Assembly (NCBI RefSeq): GCF_963678635.1 | Contig: NC_087063.1 | Coordinates: 36,554,540-36,618,539, forward strand | Direction: 5' to 3' | DNA: 64,000 nt | Origin: Symsagittifera roscoffensis | Lineage: Eukaryota > Xenacoelomorpha > Acoela > Convolutidae | Shown here: positions 14,744-25,616 of the stretch, in pieces | Layout: each line of letters starts with the position of its first letter | Position numbering within the stretch: position 1 is the stretch's first letter | The notes under the pieces: generated by a model | What the model was told of the DNA's origin: nothing | Database searches by the model: none | Seen by the model: only the letters and a program-made list of their open reading frames with translations | Made by a program: the position numbers and the translations under genes

Positions 14744-15417
14744 TTAACCGGACAAAACGAGCTAAACTTGAAATTTAAAACGCGTTTGTCTCAAACTGTG
14801 TCGAGTTTAAATGAAAACTTATGAAGATAAAAATTGCTTAAACTTTTAGCAGAATTAAAAAGGTGTAATTGGTTTCGTAAAACTCGGGCCAAAAATTTTA
14901 CCACAAAACTTGGTCATTTTGGCTTTTCTTAGTCAATCAAAAAGTACGCCAAAAATACCCAGTCAATCACAGGCATAATTATATCAACATAATTATATTG
15001 CAAACCTTTTAAAAATTGTTTTTAAATAAAAAGTTGAATTTTTATAAAAAGTTGATATTATATATTGAAAAAAAACGAACTTTTTTGTCTATCAAACAAA
15101 AATAAATCAACTTATACAATGTTTTGGAGAATATACCCTGCTTAAAATTTGTTGGGCTACGTTAGGGGCTTACTTTAAGCTGATTATGTCTGTGATCGAC
15201 TGGGTATTTTTGGCGTAATTTTTGATTAACTAAGAAAAACCAAAATGACCCATTTTTGTGGTAAAAATTTGATCCCGAATTTCGCAAAACAAAATACACC
15301 ATATTAATTCTGCTAAAAGTTTAAGCTAGTTTTGTCTTCATAAGTTTCCACCTAAACTCAACCCATTTGAGGAAAACGCGTTTTAAATTTCAAGTTTAAC
15401 GCGTTGTGTCCAGTTAA
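14744..15417. mobile_element. Foldback/MITE-like element, long form
   Basis: Same position and near-identical text as 8764-9437, two array periods later. Confidence 0.7.
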
Positions 15418-15985
15418 TTTAAATCAGCACTGTATCACGTCAAAAAATATGATTGAAACACAACGCTTGGCCAGCTATGCTATGGTTTTGCAATAACAGC
15501 CAGATCGATAGACAAGGTTGGAACTCAAGTAGACATAAAGAGAGTAGAACCCAGCCTCATACTGCAACGGAGAACTCATATACTGTTCGGTGAATTGAAC
15601 GTCGGAATCCCTCATACGCGAAGGACCGAATGCGCGAAAGAAAAAGCCAATCAGATTTCAGTAAACTAAAATTTGGAAAGAAAGTAAGCATTTCCAGGGA
15701 CTGAGTATCAATATTGGCCGAATATAAAAACGGCAGAAATATGCAAAATTTTCAAATTTTCACTGACCGGCGCCGAATTGGAACAACATTTATATTTGAA
15801 GGGTTCAGTTATCAAAGAAGCAAAATGTTGCTTCATTTAATTCATTTTATTTGAACGGCAATTGCTTCTTTTCAAAAAATTGACTTTCGGCTTATTTTGT
15901 TTTCGGTCCTTCGCTCAAGATTTTTTTCGCCCATTCAGTTCTTCGCGCATGTGAATAGCCCCCGAATGGAACTCATGGTTACGTA

Positions 15986-16187
15986 GCAGTATTTAGACAA
16001 CCGCGTATTCAGACTCGTCAGTAAATAGACAAACACTGTATTAACCAATCAGAATCGAGACAAGGAAGAAATGAATAACTAATAATTAATTATTTCGTAA
16101 ATTTGTTTTCTCATCTCGATTCTGATTGGTTAATACAGTATTTGTCTGCTTACTGACGAGTATGAATACGCGGTTGCCTAAATGCAG
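15986..16187. mobile_element. ~200-bp hairpin element with ~75-bp inverted arms at array edge
   Basis: The left arm starts GCAGTATTTAGACAACCGCG and runs to ACCAATCAGAATCGAGA. The right arm is its inverted copy, ending ACGCGGTTGCCTAAATGC. The arms are about 75 bases and the spacer about 50. Inside the array the right arm is cut after GTATTTGTCTG and continues as CGGGTGCCGGACATCAAGCC. This edge copy is therefore the complete form and marks where array sequence stops and unique sequence begins. Confidence 0.75.
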
Positions 16188-16509
16188 ACCGCACTCCGGA
16201 ACTCATGATAGGCAGAAACCAGCACAACTTATTCAACGGTAATTAATACCGCAAACTTGATGCCACTTTAACTTATTTCCGTCTTTTTCCTACTCATAAT
16301 TTACTTCATATGCCATAATTCTGCATTATACAGTTTCGTCTTAGAGATTTGAAAACCAAAAATGCAGGATATCCTTTATCTGTTGAAATTTTAAATCTGC
16401 CTTGTTCAAAAATGAAACCCGCATATAAATAATTTACAACTTTGATTGAGACTAATTGAAGAAAATTAAGAATGTAGGTTAAGATATGAAGAACCACATA
16501 GCTGCTCAC
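16188..16509 (-). other. Unique non-coding sequence between array and Chk2-type exon
   Basis: No repeat unit and no convincing frame. On the minus strand it directly follows the GTGAGC donor of the exon at 16510-16597, so it is the start of that intron, which then runs into the array. Confidence 0.6.
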
Positions 16510-16597
16510 TTTCCGAGTAGTTTGGACACGAGGTATTTGTCGGCCACATCCGAATGCACACTGCTAGAGGTCGACTTCGCAGACACAAACATGAACA
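16510..16597 (-). CDS. CHEK2: Chk2-type checkpoint kinase, exon: end of FHA, linker, start of glycine loop
   Basis: Read on the minus strand, the exon follows a strong acceptor (CTGTTCTCTTTAG) and ends at donor AA|GTGAGC. It is 88 nt, entering in phase 1 and leaving in phase 2. It encodes the last FHA strand (VFMFVSAK), a serine-rich linker (STSSSVHSDVADK) and the start of the kinase domain (YLVSKLLGK). Human Chk2 has closely matching text at the same place (DEYIMSKTLGSG). The two leftover bases AA need one base to make Lys. The plus-strand exon at 33108 begins with A and continues GACGDVFL, which completes the G-x-G-x-x-G-x-V loop. The exon is thus on the wrong strand relative to its continuation. 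Confidence 0.88.
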
Positions 16598-16665
16598 CTA
16601 AAGAGAACAGCTACAACTAATCTAGAACATCTTTTCATCGACCCACTAATGTTTTTGCAACTTAC

Positions 16666-16731
16666 CTTTTATGGAGTTCGTAGCTAAGGAAATTTCATCA
16701 TTGGACTGCAATACGCGGAACTTGTTTTTGC
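16666..16731 (-). CDS. CHEK2: Chk2-type checkpoint kinase, FHA exon (C-terminal strands)
   Basis: 66-nt minus-strand exon between acceptor TGTATTTAG and donor G|GTAAG, phase 1 to phase 1. It encodes KNKFRVLQSNDEISLATNSIK, which with the split Gly codon gives VGKNKFRVL. It aligns with the Chk2 FHA segment VGKGKRRPLNNNSEIALS without gaps. It joins in frame to the exons on both sides. FHA domains bind phosphothreonine peptides; in Chk2 this drives dimerisation after ATM phosphorylation. Confidence 0.88.
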
Positions 16732-16871
16732 CTAAATACATAGAAGAATAAATCTTTTTGGCTGAAAAATCAAGAGATTCGTTTGTACATTCTTTAAAAC
16801 TTCGGACTAGCCGTTTTTAGGTGTGACAGATACTGAAATATTTGAGCATAAAAGTGTGACAGATAACTTAC

Positions 16872-16959
16872 CGACTTTATTGCCATTGACAAGAGTTCCA
16901 TTAGAACTGATATCTTGAAGAACTACATCGAAGTCATCCACATCTGCACTGCAAAGTTG
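16872..16959 (-). CDS. CHEK2: Chk2-type checkpoint kinase, FHA exon with SSNGTxVNG core
   Basis: 88-nt minus-strand exon, acceptor CTTTTTAG and donor G|GTAAGT, phase 0 to phase 1. It encodes QLCSADVDDFDVVLQDISSN followed by GTLVNGNKVG. The S-x-N-G-T-x-V-N-G signature is the diagnostic FHA motif, and the Asn corresponds to N166 of human Chk2, which contacts the phosphopeptide backbone. A nearer AG (TTTGCAG) would break the phase with the upstream exon, so the CTTTTTAG acceptor is preferred. Confidence 0.9.
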
Positions 16960-18270
16960 CTAAAAAGAACTGAAAATATAACTGTTCGAAAAGGAACATC
17001 CTATGATCCTAAAAACCTTTAATATTTAACAACTTTTCTGGAAAATAAATTAAATCTAAGCCAGAAACTTCCCCATTTCGATTTAACACAACCTACATTG
17101 CCACAAGTAAATCCCTTTCAGCGTATAGGTTCAAGAAGATAGCCAACAAGACAGGACAGCTGGTGAAGTGTCAATGGACTCTTTTTTTGCAAAACTGAAC
17201 TTTATATCACCTTCACGCTCTTTAAATAGAAACGTACGGATGTTTATTTTCAAAAAAGTATAAAAATGTCAAAAATTGGACATTTAACAAGGATATATCT
17301 GATTTTTATCATGTGCACAGAAAACACGCTTTTGCAGAGGAGATTAAGACATCTCCGTTTCACGAATTTCCAAATTTTAGAATTAGCATGATCGTTTTTG
17401 CGAAATAGAACAAAGTCTAAAATTGGATCTTAAGGTCAAATATTTCGTAAGTTCATAGCGGAATCCTTACCAGTATTGGAAAAACAAATGCTTGTTCATT
17501 CGATTGAAGCCTTAATCTCCAATTCCGCGCAGTAGTTTTCTGCGAGGAAATCAATAAACTTCCAAAAACGCACAGAAACTCAAAAAATTGAGCTTTGCTA
17601 AATCCGAAAATCCACAAAACTTGTGCGTAGTTGCAATGCAGACAAAACACCTACCCCGGTTTTTCCGACTGAACCCTATGCCTCAAGTTTTTGACAAAAG
17701 TTTTTGACGAAATTTGGATATCACCTGAGGCCATAACTCGTTTTCTACAAAAATTCGTTCGGGAATAGCAGCTAATACAAGTGAGACTTCACAATGTTTT
17801 TTCGATTGAATGAACCCTTAATCTGAGATTTGACATGCTAGTGTCCGAAAAAATAAAAATAATTCAAAAACTGGGCCGAAAATTCTCCCGTCTGAAAATG
17901 TCGAGTAAAGTGAAAAGAGACAGGCGGAAATTGCAGGCACACAAAAAGTAGCCGATCTTTCCATTCAAACAACTTTTTTGAAAATCGGTAAAACGATAAA
18001 AGCAAAAATGTTCCAACGCGTCTAAAAACCATCCATTTTTATGAAACCTATTTCTATCAAATAAGAGCTATCCACTTATAAACCAGATACAAAAAGAAGC
18101 AAAAGTTCACCAAAAATGATGCTGCAAACGTGCCACCAAATTAATGACCCCTTATATTTGCGACTTAGGCTGGGGAAAAAGTGCAAACCTAATGACAATA
18201 CGCTCCGAATGTGTAAAAATAAATGGAGAGAGGTTAGATTAAAGAGCTGTAACTATAGCTAGGTGTTTAC
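16960..18270 (-). other. Intron between FHA exons, with dispersed repeat
   Basis: No exon-like frame is seen. The part near 17265-17370 (GTCAAAAATTGGACATTTAA, ACACGCTTTT, ACATCTCC) matches, in inverse orientation, 45540-45650 in the large intron of the downstream gene, so it belongs to a dispersed repeat family. Confidence 0.6.
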
Positions 18271-18398
18271 CTTGTGGATGATGAAGTGTTTCTTAGAAAT
18301 GACTGCAAGCGATGCACTGGAAAAGGCGTCAGCTGGGAGAATGCAGTCACAATCTTCACCCTTTCCAAATGAGTACTTCTCAACAGGCTCTAACAGAA
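18271..18398 (-). CDS. CHEK2: Chk2-type checkpoint kinase, FHA exon (N-terminal strands)
   Basis: 128-nt minus-strand exon, acceptor CGTTTCAG and donor AAG|GTAAAC, phase 1 to phase 0, matching the next exon at 16959. It encodes LLEPVEKYSFGKGEDCDC and ends VISKKHFIIHK. Human Chk2 reads NYWFGRDKSCEY and YSKKHFRIFRE here. Ser and His of SKKH (S140 and H143 in human) are kept. The Arg of FGR (R117 in human, the main phosphothreonine contact) is Lys, coded AAG at 18361-18363. Exons further upstream (N-terminal SQ/TQ region) were not found in this window. Confidence 0.88.
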
Positions 18399-21300
18399 CT
18401 GAAACGAAACACACTTCAGAACATACGTCTTTTCAATTAACAACAAGCAACTCCGCGCAAAGTTCAAAATATAGCAAACAGGCAGTTGGAAAAAGTCAAT
18501 GAAGGCAATTAAACTGAAAAAAAATAATGACTTGTTTTTTTTTAAACTTCAACTTTGGGAATTCAAAATAAAAATTAGATGGCCTTACAACGTGTTTGAA
18601 AAACTATGTATGATTACCACTTTTTTGATAACAATAACTCAATTTGAAAAAAAAACTGGATCATTAGGTAAAGTTTTAAAGTTTTTCTTCCGCTGGGAAA
18701 TCTAAAAATTAAATTCCTCTTTCGAAACTAGAAGTCGATCACGTTTTTCATGACCTATACCCTTTCGCTAATAGATAGTGGAATTTGCCTTCCTTTTAAC
18801 AATGAATTGAACTTGAAAAGCAATCAAAAGTCAAAACAAGGAAAAATAAATTTGAGCCTGACCAAATGTTAAGACTTTTCCTGAAAAAAATCATCTCGAC
18901 CTAAACAGCTGCGTTCATCGACTCTTAAAAAGCTTTGAACTTGAACAAGGATAGAAGAATCGTTTTTAATCTTGTTTTTCGCCAATCTTGCTGCTGTTTT
19001 TCGTTCAATTAGGGCAATTGACGTAGTTCAAAAAATGGAAAAATAAGATAATAGTAGCAAAAATGATTCGAATAATCGCATTAGAATTGAATCGAGATCT
19101 ATGTTTCATTTGTATATTTCGTCCTATTCAACATGAAATATGGAAACTTTCACACCAGTTTTTCTCGAATATATTTTTTGAAATTTATTGTGAAAACCCA
19201 ATCAAGGCTGAAAAGGCTCTTAGATGATACTATACTTGACTACCTACGGATTGGTATTGAAGTAGTCGCAATCGGGCAGTAGAAAAATTACCACCTAATC
19301 AATAGTTCTTTCTCATCCCTTTAGAAGGTGGTTGAAACAAAAAAAACTAGCATCATTTGGAAGAAATTATACACAAGAAAATGTTTGATAAAAATTTATG
19401 GAATTATCGTTTTGCATTGCTCAAAACTGTGGTAGCAGATGTCACTGTGCATTGAAGCAAAATTTGTCAGCCGACTTTTAGTCAAAACTGCTCATAGGAA
19501 TCAAAGACCAAATTTGGGTTTTACGTTGTAAACCTTTTGAAGTCATGGCCAAAGTCATTTGATCTGATCCCAACCTTCATTTGAATCCTAACAAACAACT
19601 TGCAAAAACGAAAAAACAACTAAAATAATCAGATCACTTCATTTTAAAAAAAAGATCGAATTAAAAGCAAAATTAAATGCGGAAAAACTCGGTCGAGGCT
19701 TTTTTTCCTGCGTTTAAAATCAAAATAATGATAATTGATTCAATTGTTACAATTTTTTTTCTGAAGACAGAACAAAAGTTTGAAACTGTAAAACTTCAAC
19801 TGGTTGGGTAGACGTTCATTTTTTGTTTCTCTGATTGAGTAATTTGGACAGTTAGAAGACTAGCTCCTGCTATTTTTATTAGGAATAAAAAAACGATTTA
19901 GCGTTCGCTGAATTCCAGAAACTTGGATGAATTTGTAGATATCTCGGTATTCAAATCAATTTACTCAGGCAGAGAGAAAAATGAATTACAATAAACACGC
20001 CGGTAGAGATTGAACAGTTCCAAAAATGTATTATATTCCACTCAGACAACATTCGCCCGGAAAGTACAAAACGACGGGAAAAAAACATAATTCTATAACG
20101 ATTGGGTAGCATCAAAAATAGCTCTTATGTATTTTCAAGCGCTGAACGAAGTTAAGTAGTTACATGCAAAGTTGTGAACGCAAGGCTTCCATATACCAAA
20201 AGGTGATTCCTAAAAATGGGGCTAAGACCTCTCTTTTTATAAGTTTTTATTAAGTAGAAAAATTCCACATCCATTGGAGATAGAACTTTTCCCAATTCCT
20301 AGCTCCTCATAACCTGAAAAATAACTCAAGACGATGAATAAAATTCAGGACAAAAAGCTAAAAGTAAAACAGTTTAAAATACAGTCCAACTGTGAGCTAT
20401 TCCAGACATGGGATCTCCATCAAAAAGGCAGCCTCTTCACCGCTGGGAAAAGTTATCACAAAATATCTCCGACTACCCGTTGGGTAGCACAAAAAAATAG
20501 CCCCTGCTATTTTTTTCGTCCGAAATAAGAGAACGGTAAAACATTAGCTAAAAATCTGCAAACTTGCATGATTTGTGGATAGCTAGGGATTCAAATCAAA
20601 TCACTGAGGTAGAGAGGAAAAGAGTTCAGCACAACCCCACAGGTTGCAATTGAACAATTTAAAAATTGCATTTTTATCCATTAAAACAACATTTGTCCGG
20701 AAAGTATAGAACGACTGGAAATTAAACCTTATCCAATGTAGATAGTTTAGAGTCAAAATGATCTTTTATACATTTTGAACCGTCTCTTTCTAAGCCATTC
20801 AATGTGTTCCTTCGTGAATCGGGTCAACGTTACTATTTGAAGAGTAGTGGCCGAACGATTGAAGTTAACTAGTTTCATGCAAAAATGAAGAACGCATGGC
20901 TGGATCACAGCATCCACATACCATAAGGCCGCTCCTAAAAAAAGGGCTGATACCTCATTCTTTTGTTGTTTTTGTTTAGTAGAGAAATTCTATGTTTATT
21001 GGAGCTGGATCAACTCTTCCCTAATTCCTAGCTCCTCAAATCCTGAAAGATAACTAAGGATGTTAAATTAAATTCAGGACAGAGAGCTACCAGTCAATAT
21101 ACAGTCCTCAATACAGTCTAACGGTAAGTCATTCCAGATCTGAGATCTCCGTCAAAGTAGCAGCTTCTTCACCAACGGAAAAAGTTATCACAAAATATAT
21201 CAACCTTCCCGATGTGGAGCACAATTCAAGTAACAATTGTATTTGCATTATTTCCCTTTAGATTCCCGTAATTCCTTCGATCACTAGTTCTCCACTAAAT

Positions 21301-22690
21301 CTCTGTCGTTTTTCCGCTCAATCTTCTGTGTTTTCAGGAAAGATTGGGTTTATCAGTTGGCGCGAAAGTGAACTGTTCCTTAGCCTTTACTTTTTATCTA
21401 TTCCGTCATTTAATGTCCTTAAACATCTTTCCGGACAAACTGCATGTTCCCAAACACCAATCATTCCGCTCGAATGGCACGTAAGCCGAAATCATTTCGT
21501 TAAGATTTTGATATGAAACGAAGAAAAATAATCTCGAGTCAGTTTCGAACATCGCCTCGACCCTCTCTCGGCCACATAAAGAGGAAGAATTAAATTCTCG
21601 ATGTTATTATTTTTTAAATCAGACGAATTAACTCTAAATACATCAATAACGAAGAGCGGACAGCTAACAAAATCATAAGGGTTGCCAAATGCTGCCCTGG
21701 TTTGAAATCAAATTAGATGTATCAGATAAGATTACTTAAATGCAACCGCTGAAGAAAAAGATCTTGCAAATGCCCTAAAAAAATACATAAAAATAGTATG
21801 GTGCACCATCTCAACAAGTTGTACATCTACTGAACAAAAGATGGTTCAATTTGAATGACATTAGCTTAACTGTAGTATAAAAAACGAAGTTACGATGTTT
21901 CAAAACGGATTCTTTTGCAGAAAATATTTGAAAACTCATTAGTCGTTGGCACCTTTAATCGGTTTCATTACAAAAAATTAAACTTGTTCACATAGCGATT
22001 ACTGATTCAACTAACGATGTCTCCTCCCCTAAATCCCTTAGCATCAAAATCATTGAATGGTACCTTGAGAGTCAGTAGACACCTAACTGAGCCCATGCGG
22101 TAGTAACCAGTGAAGAAGTCCAAGTAGGAGCTTTCAAACGCCAAAAGCGATTTGAAAACCCACATCAAAATTGTAAAAAAACTTGGCAGCAGACTTACGC
22201 GTCTGATTTGTTCTATTTAAATAACAGTTGAGTTTAAATACAAATCATAAACAAAAAAATTGATCAGTTCTTCATTGATTAAAATGAATAGATCGCGCAC
22301 TTGGTGAGCAATCTGTTAAACATTGGCTTGAGAAAACCAGCAAAACTTGTGGTAAGAAGCGAATTTTCTCGAAGTAAGTTATAAAGCTTTGTTCTCCAGT
22401 AACTAGGTGACACTCGTTGAACTTTGCTTTCCGACAAAGTGTTTTAATTAAACTAAAGTTGCCCTTCCAGTATTGTACAAAACCGCATATTTAAAGTTCA
22501 TTTACATGGAGCTGGTGAACTGTTAGAAACTTTTTCATCCAGAAAAGCATTTCGTAGGCTTTCAAATTTTCTTTTTAAGTAAATTAACCGAAGTGTTTTT
22601 TTTTCGTATCATTAACAGGGGCAAAATATTTGTCTAAATAGTACAACCGTAAACTAGAAAACCGTATTGCAATTTGGTTTAATGTTAGAC
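18399..22690 (-). other. Non-coding sequence 5' of the FHA exons
   Basis: Probably intron or upstream sequence of the Chk2-type gene. It holds a diverged copy (18715-18930) of a repeat that recurs inverted at 46415-46620 and 49442-49640, and a degenerate tandem duplication (19860-21200). I looked for the WGRL-like start of the FHA domain and did not find it. Confidence 0.5.
19860..21200. repeat. Diverged tandem duplication, period about 640 bases
   Basis: Paired segments: CTGCTATTTTTATTAGG (19867) with CTGCTATTTTTTTCG (20505); ATTTGTAGATATC (19931) with ATTTGTGGATAGC (20571); ACAACATTCGCCCGGAAAGT with ACAACATTTGTCCGGAAAGT; CCCAATTCCTAGCTCCTCA with CCTAATTCCTAGCTCCTCA. The copies have many substitutions and small indels, so this is an old event. 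Confidence 0.75.
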
Positions 22691-23080
22691 CTTTAGTATT
22701 TGATTAAAACAGTCTTATGAACATAATGACGTACTTTCGGAGGATGCCACATTGTTTTCTAAGCTTGGCTGGATCGAAATCAATACGAAAATTAATGGAT
22801 ATCTTGGTATCCAAATGAATATTAAGATATTTGCAAGATGAAGCACGTTTTATGGGCATGTTACTAATATGAAATTGATGATTGCAAACACTACACAAAG
22901 ATAAACAAACTTAAATAGTTTTTTCCTAACTCAGGGACAATTTATTAATTATTAACATTTGCTGACAGCTTCTAAGTCTTTATTGAAGTTTTCGACGGAG
23001 CAGTTTAAACAAAGTATACTGATGTCGTCTGCAAACAAGAACGTTCACTTAAAAAGCAGACATTTGGAAGGTCGTTTATG
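22690..23080 (-). pseudogene. Non-LTR retrotransposon reverse-transcriptase relic, cut by gap
   Basis: Read on the minus strand from the gap, the text encodes INDLP, then FLFADDISILCLNCS, the catalytic F/YADD box of non-LTR reverse transcriptases. After stops and shifts it continues as KRASSCKYLNIHLDTKIS, the usual KYLG-like box. The frame is broken several times. The 5' side is lost in the N gap. The motif spacing resembles Jockey/CR1-type LINEs, but the clade is a guess. Confidence 0.75.
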
Positions 23081-23280
23081 NNNNNNNNNNNNNNNNNNNN
23101 NNNNNNNNNNNNNNNNNNNNNNNNNNNNNNNNNNNNNNNNNNNNNNNNNNNNNNNNNNNNNNNNNNNNNNNNNNNNNNNNNNNNNNNNNNNNNNNNNNNN
23201 NNNNNNNNNNNNNNNNNNNNNNNNNNNNNNNNNNNNNNNNNNNNNNNNNNNNNNNNNNNNNNNNNNNNNNNNNNNNNNNN
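23081..23280. other. Assembly gap of 200 N
   Basis: Exactly 200 N, the style of a scaffolding gap of unknown true size. Left of it is the LINE relic; right of it is array sequence in the inverted orientation, starting in the middle of a unit. This junction is the likely site of a scaffold orientation error. Confidence 0.99.
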
Positions 23281-25383
23281 GACTCAAAAAGACGCTCAGT
23301 CTGGGGCCAAGCTTCCCCAATTAAGACAATTATCTTGCGATTTAACTTCAGAACTATCAATTTCAAATAACACAAGTTTCTAAATAAGTGGCGAAACAAA
23401 AGTTTACGCGTACAATGACACTCGTGTTGAATGGTTGCGTCCCTCATGCTTGAAGGACCGAAAGCTTGAAATTAATTTCAGCCTTCTTTCAGCCAATCAA
23501 AATGGAGTATTCAAACTCTCAAAGTAAATCACAAAGTAAGAAAGTAAATCCAGGCCATTGAAGTTAAAATTGACGAATAGATAATAAGCAGATAAGTTTT
23601 CAAGACTGAAAAATTCTAACGGTTTTGAACTCATTAATTTTGATGATTATCTGAATCGTACTGCGGTTGTAACCCACAATTTGTAATATTTTTGATTATT
23701 TTCTTCTGGCTTAATACTTTTTCTGTTAATACTGACTTCGGTTTTGTGAGAAAGGCATTTAGCCAATAAAAACGCTTAGCGATTTTGATTAGTTGAGATT
23801 TTTCAACCAATCGGTCCTTTAAGCTTGAGTACCCTCCCCGTGTTGAATTGAAGCGCAGCGGAACAAGCAGTCGCTAATCGCCAATGTCGCGTTTGAAGTT
23901 AGCTATCACACTTTATAATTGTTCTGTGTCTGTTAAAAAAACCTGTCTGCTAAAAACTGTTCTGCTAAAAGCCAACTGGTTAATTTTAAAGCACTAGTTA
24001 CTATTGGTTACCTTTTGATTACACTTTCAAGTTAATATTTTGCAACTTTTTTTGTGAATTTGTAACTTTTTCTCTTTGATCACTGAAGTTAATTTGCGCT
24101 ATCTGAATTCTAACAGGAAGGTGAATAATTTACAAACTGAATTGTTTTATACGCGTAATTGGGGTCTAGCACAACAAGTCGATGTGACTTCAAGCCGAAG
24201 GGACTTCAGGCCGAAATTGAAACTTTACAAGCACCTCAAATCGCTCTTTTTCCATCAAAAACAAGTTGCTTTTCAAACATTTAGGTATGTTTAGTCCAAA
24301 ATAAGCGTTCTTCATGACAATGAATCACTTAGTATTGGCATCCGTTAATAATATCAGCCGGTTTTGAAATGCATAAATTAAAAACAAGAAAATTGCCGTC
24401 AAACGTTTTTTTTGAACTTTGCTAAAGATCACATTCGGAGGATAACTTTATGAAAATGCCTGTAACATCTGAAGAAAGATCATGAGATTGGGAAAATCCT
24501 TAGTTTTCAAACAATTCAATTATCTTGATTTAAGGAGAAAATTTTCAGCTTGAAGTCCAAAACTTAACGTTTCGGCTTGAAGTCCCGTCGGCTTGATGTC
24601 CAGCACCCGCAGACAAATACTGTTTTAACCATACAGACAGATACTGTATTAACCAATCAGAATCGAGATGAGAAAACAAATTTACGAAATAAATAATTAT
24701 TAGTTATTCATTTCTTCCTTGTCCCGATTCTGATTAGTTAATACAGTATTTGTCTTTTAAATGACGAGTCTGAATACGCGGTTGTCTAAATACTGCTACG
24801 TAACCATGTGTTTAATTTGGGGGCTATTCACATGCGCGAAGAACTGAATGGGCGAAAAAATTCGTGAGCGGAGGACCGAAAACAGAGTTAGCCGAAGGTC
24901 AGTTTTTTTGAAAAGAAGGAATTGCCATTCAATTAAAATGAATTAAATGAAGCAACATTTTGCTTCTTTCATAACTAAACCCTTGAAATATAATTTTTGT
25001 TACAATTCGGCGGCGGTCAGTGACAATTTGAAAATTTTGCATATTTCTGCGTTTATATATTCGGCCAATATCAAATTTCAGTCCCGGGAAATGTTTACTT
25101 TCTTTCCAAATTTTAGTTTACTGAAATCTGATTGGCTGATTTTTATTTTCGCGCATTCGGTCCTTCGCGTATGAGGGATTCCACCGTTCAATTCACCGAA
25201 CACCGAACAGTATATCATGAATTCTCCGTTGCAGTATGAGGCTGGGTTCTACTCTCTTCATCTTCATGTCTACTTGAGTTTCAACCTAGTCTGGCCAACT
25301 GGTTTTTATTTCAAAACCATAGCGAAGCTAGCTAAGCGTTGGGTTTCAATCGTATTTTTGACGTGATACAGTGCGGATTTATA

Positions 25384-25616
25384 TTAACCGGACAAAACGT
25401 TTTAAACTTGAAATTTAAAACGCGTTTTCCTCAAATTGGGGTCAGTTTAGGTGAAAACTTATACTCATGAACTTACATCATTACACCAAAATTACACCAT
25501 ATTAATTCTGCTAAAATTTAAAGCTAGTTTTGTTTTCATAACTTTTCATCTAAACTCAACCCATTTTGAGAAAAACGCGTTTTAAATTTCAAGTTAAGCT
25601 CGTTTTGTCCGGTTAA
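25384..25616. mobile_element. Foldback/MITE-like element, short form
   Basis: TTAACCGGACAAAACG start and CGTTTTGTCCGGTTAA end, with about 80-base arms, the short form seen at 680-912, here in the inverted array. Confidence 0.65.

Larger units (their letters stand above)
6971..15939 (+). repeat. Three nearly identical 2.99-kb tandem units
   Basis: Units at 6971-9958, 9959-12948 and 12949-15939 differ by only scattered substitutions and homopolymer length (for example the A-run near 7395 versus 10386). The units to the left are clearly diverged. Near-identity begins and ends within the same text, TTCGCGCATG, so the breakpoint of the amplification can be read directly. This implies a recent amplification or homogenisation by unequal exchange, unless the assembler duplicated reads. 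Confidence 0.95.
1..16187 (+). repeat. Tandem array of ~3-kb macrosatellite units, left arm
   Basis: The anchor GTTGGAACTCAAGTAGAC recurs at 2, 1011, 3508, 6550, 9536, 12526 and 15517, giving spacings of about 1009, 2497, 3042, 2986, 2990 and 2991 bases. The first unit lacks about 1.5 kb: the text jumps from CCCATTCAGTTCTT to TTGAGTCTGTCAATC near 435. Each unit is AT-rich and holds at least two inverted-repeat modules, a foldback element with TTAACCGGACAAAACG ends and a hairpin with CAAATACTGTATTAACC arms. No conserved long reading frame is present. The array runs off the left edge of the window. The same unit recurs in opposite orientation at 23281-32783. If this segment is turned round, as the split Chk2-type gene suggests, the array lies in an intron. 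Confidence 0.95.

Noticed and set aside
22959..23447. Frames that span the N gap on both strands
   Set aside because: They consist mostly of unknown residues and are artefacts of reading through 200 N.
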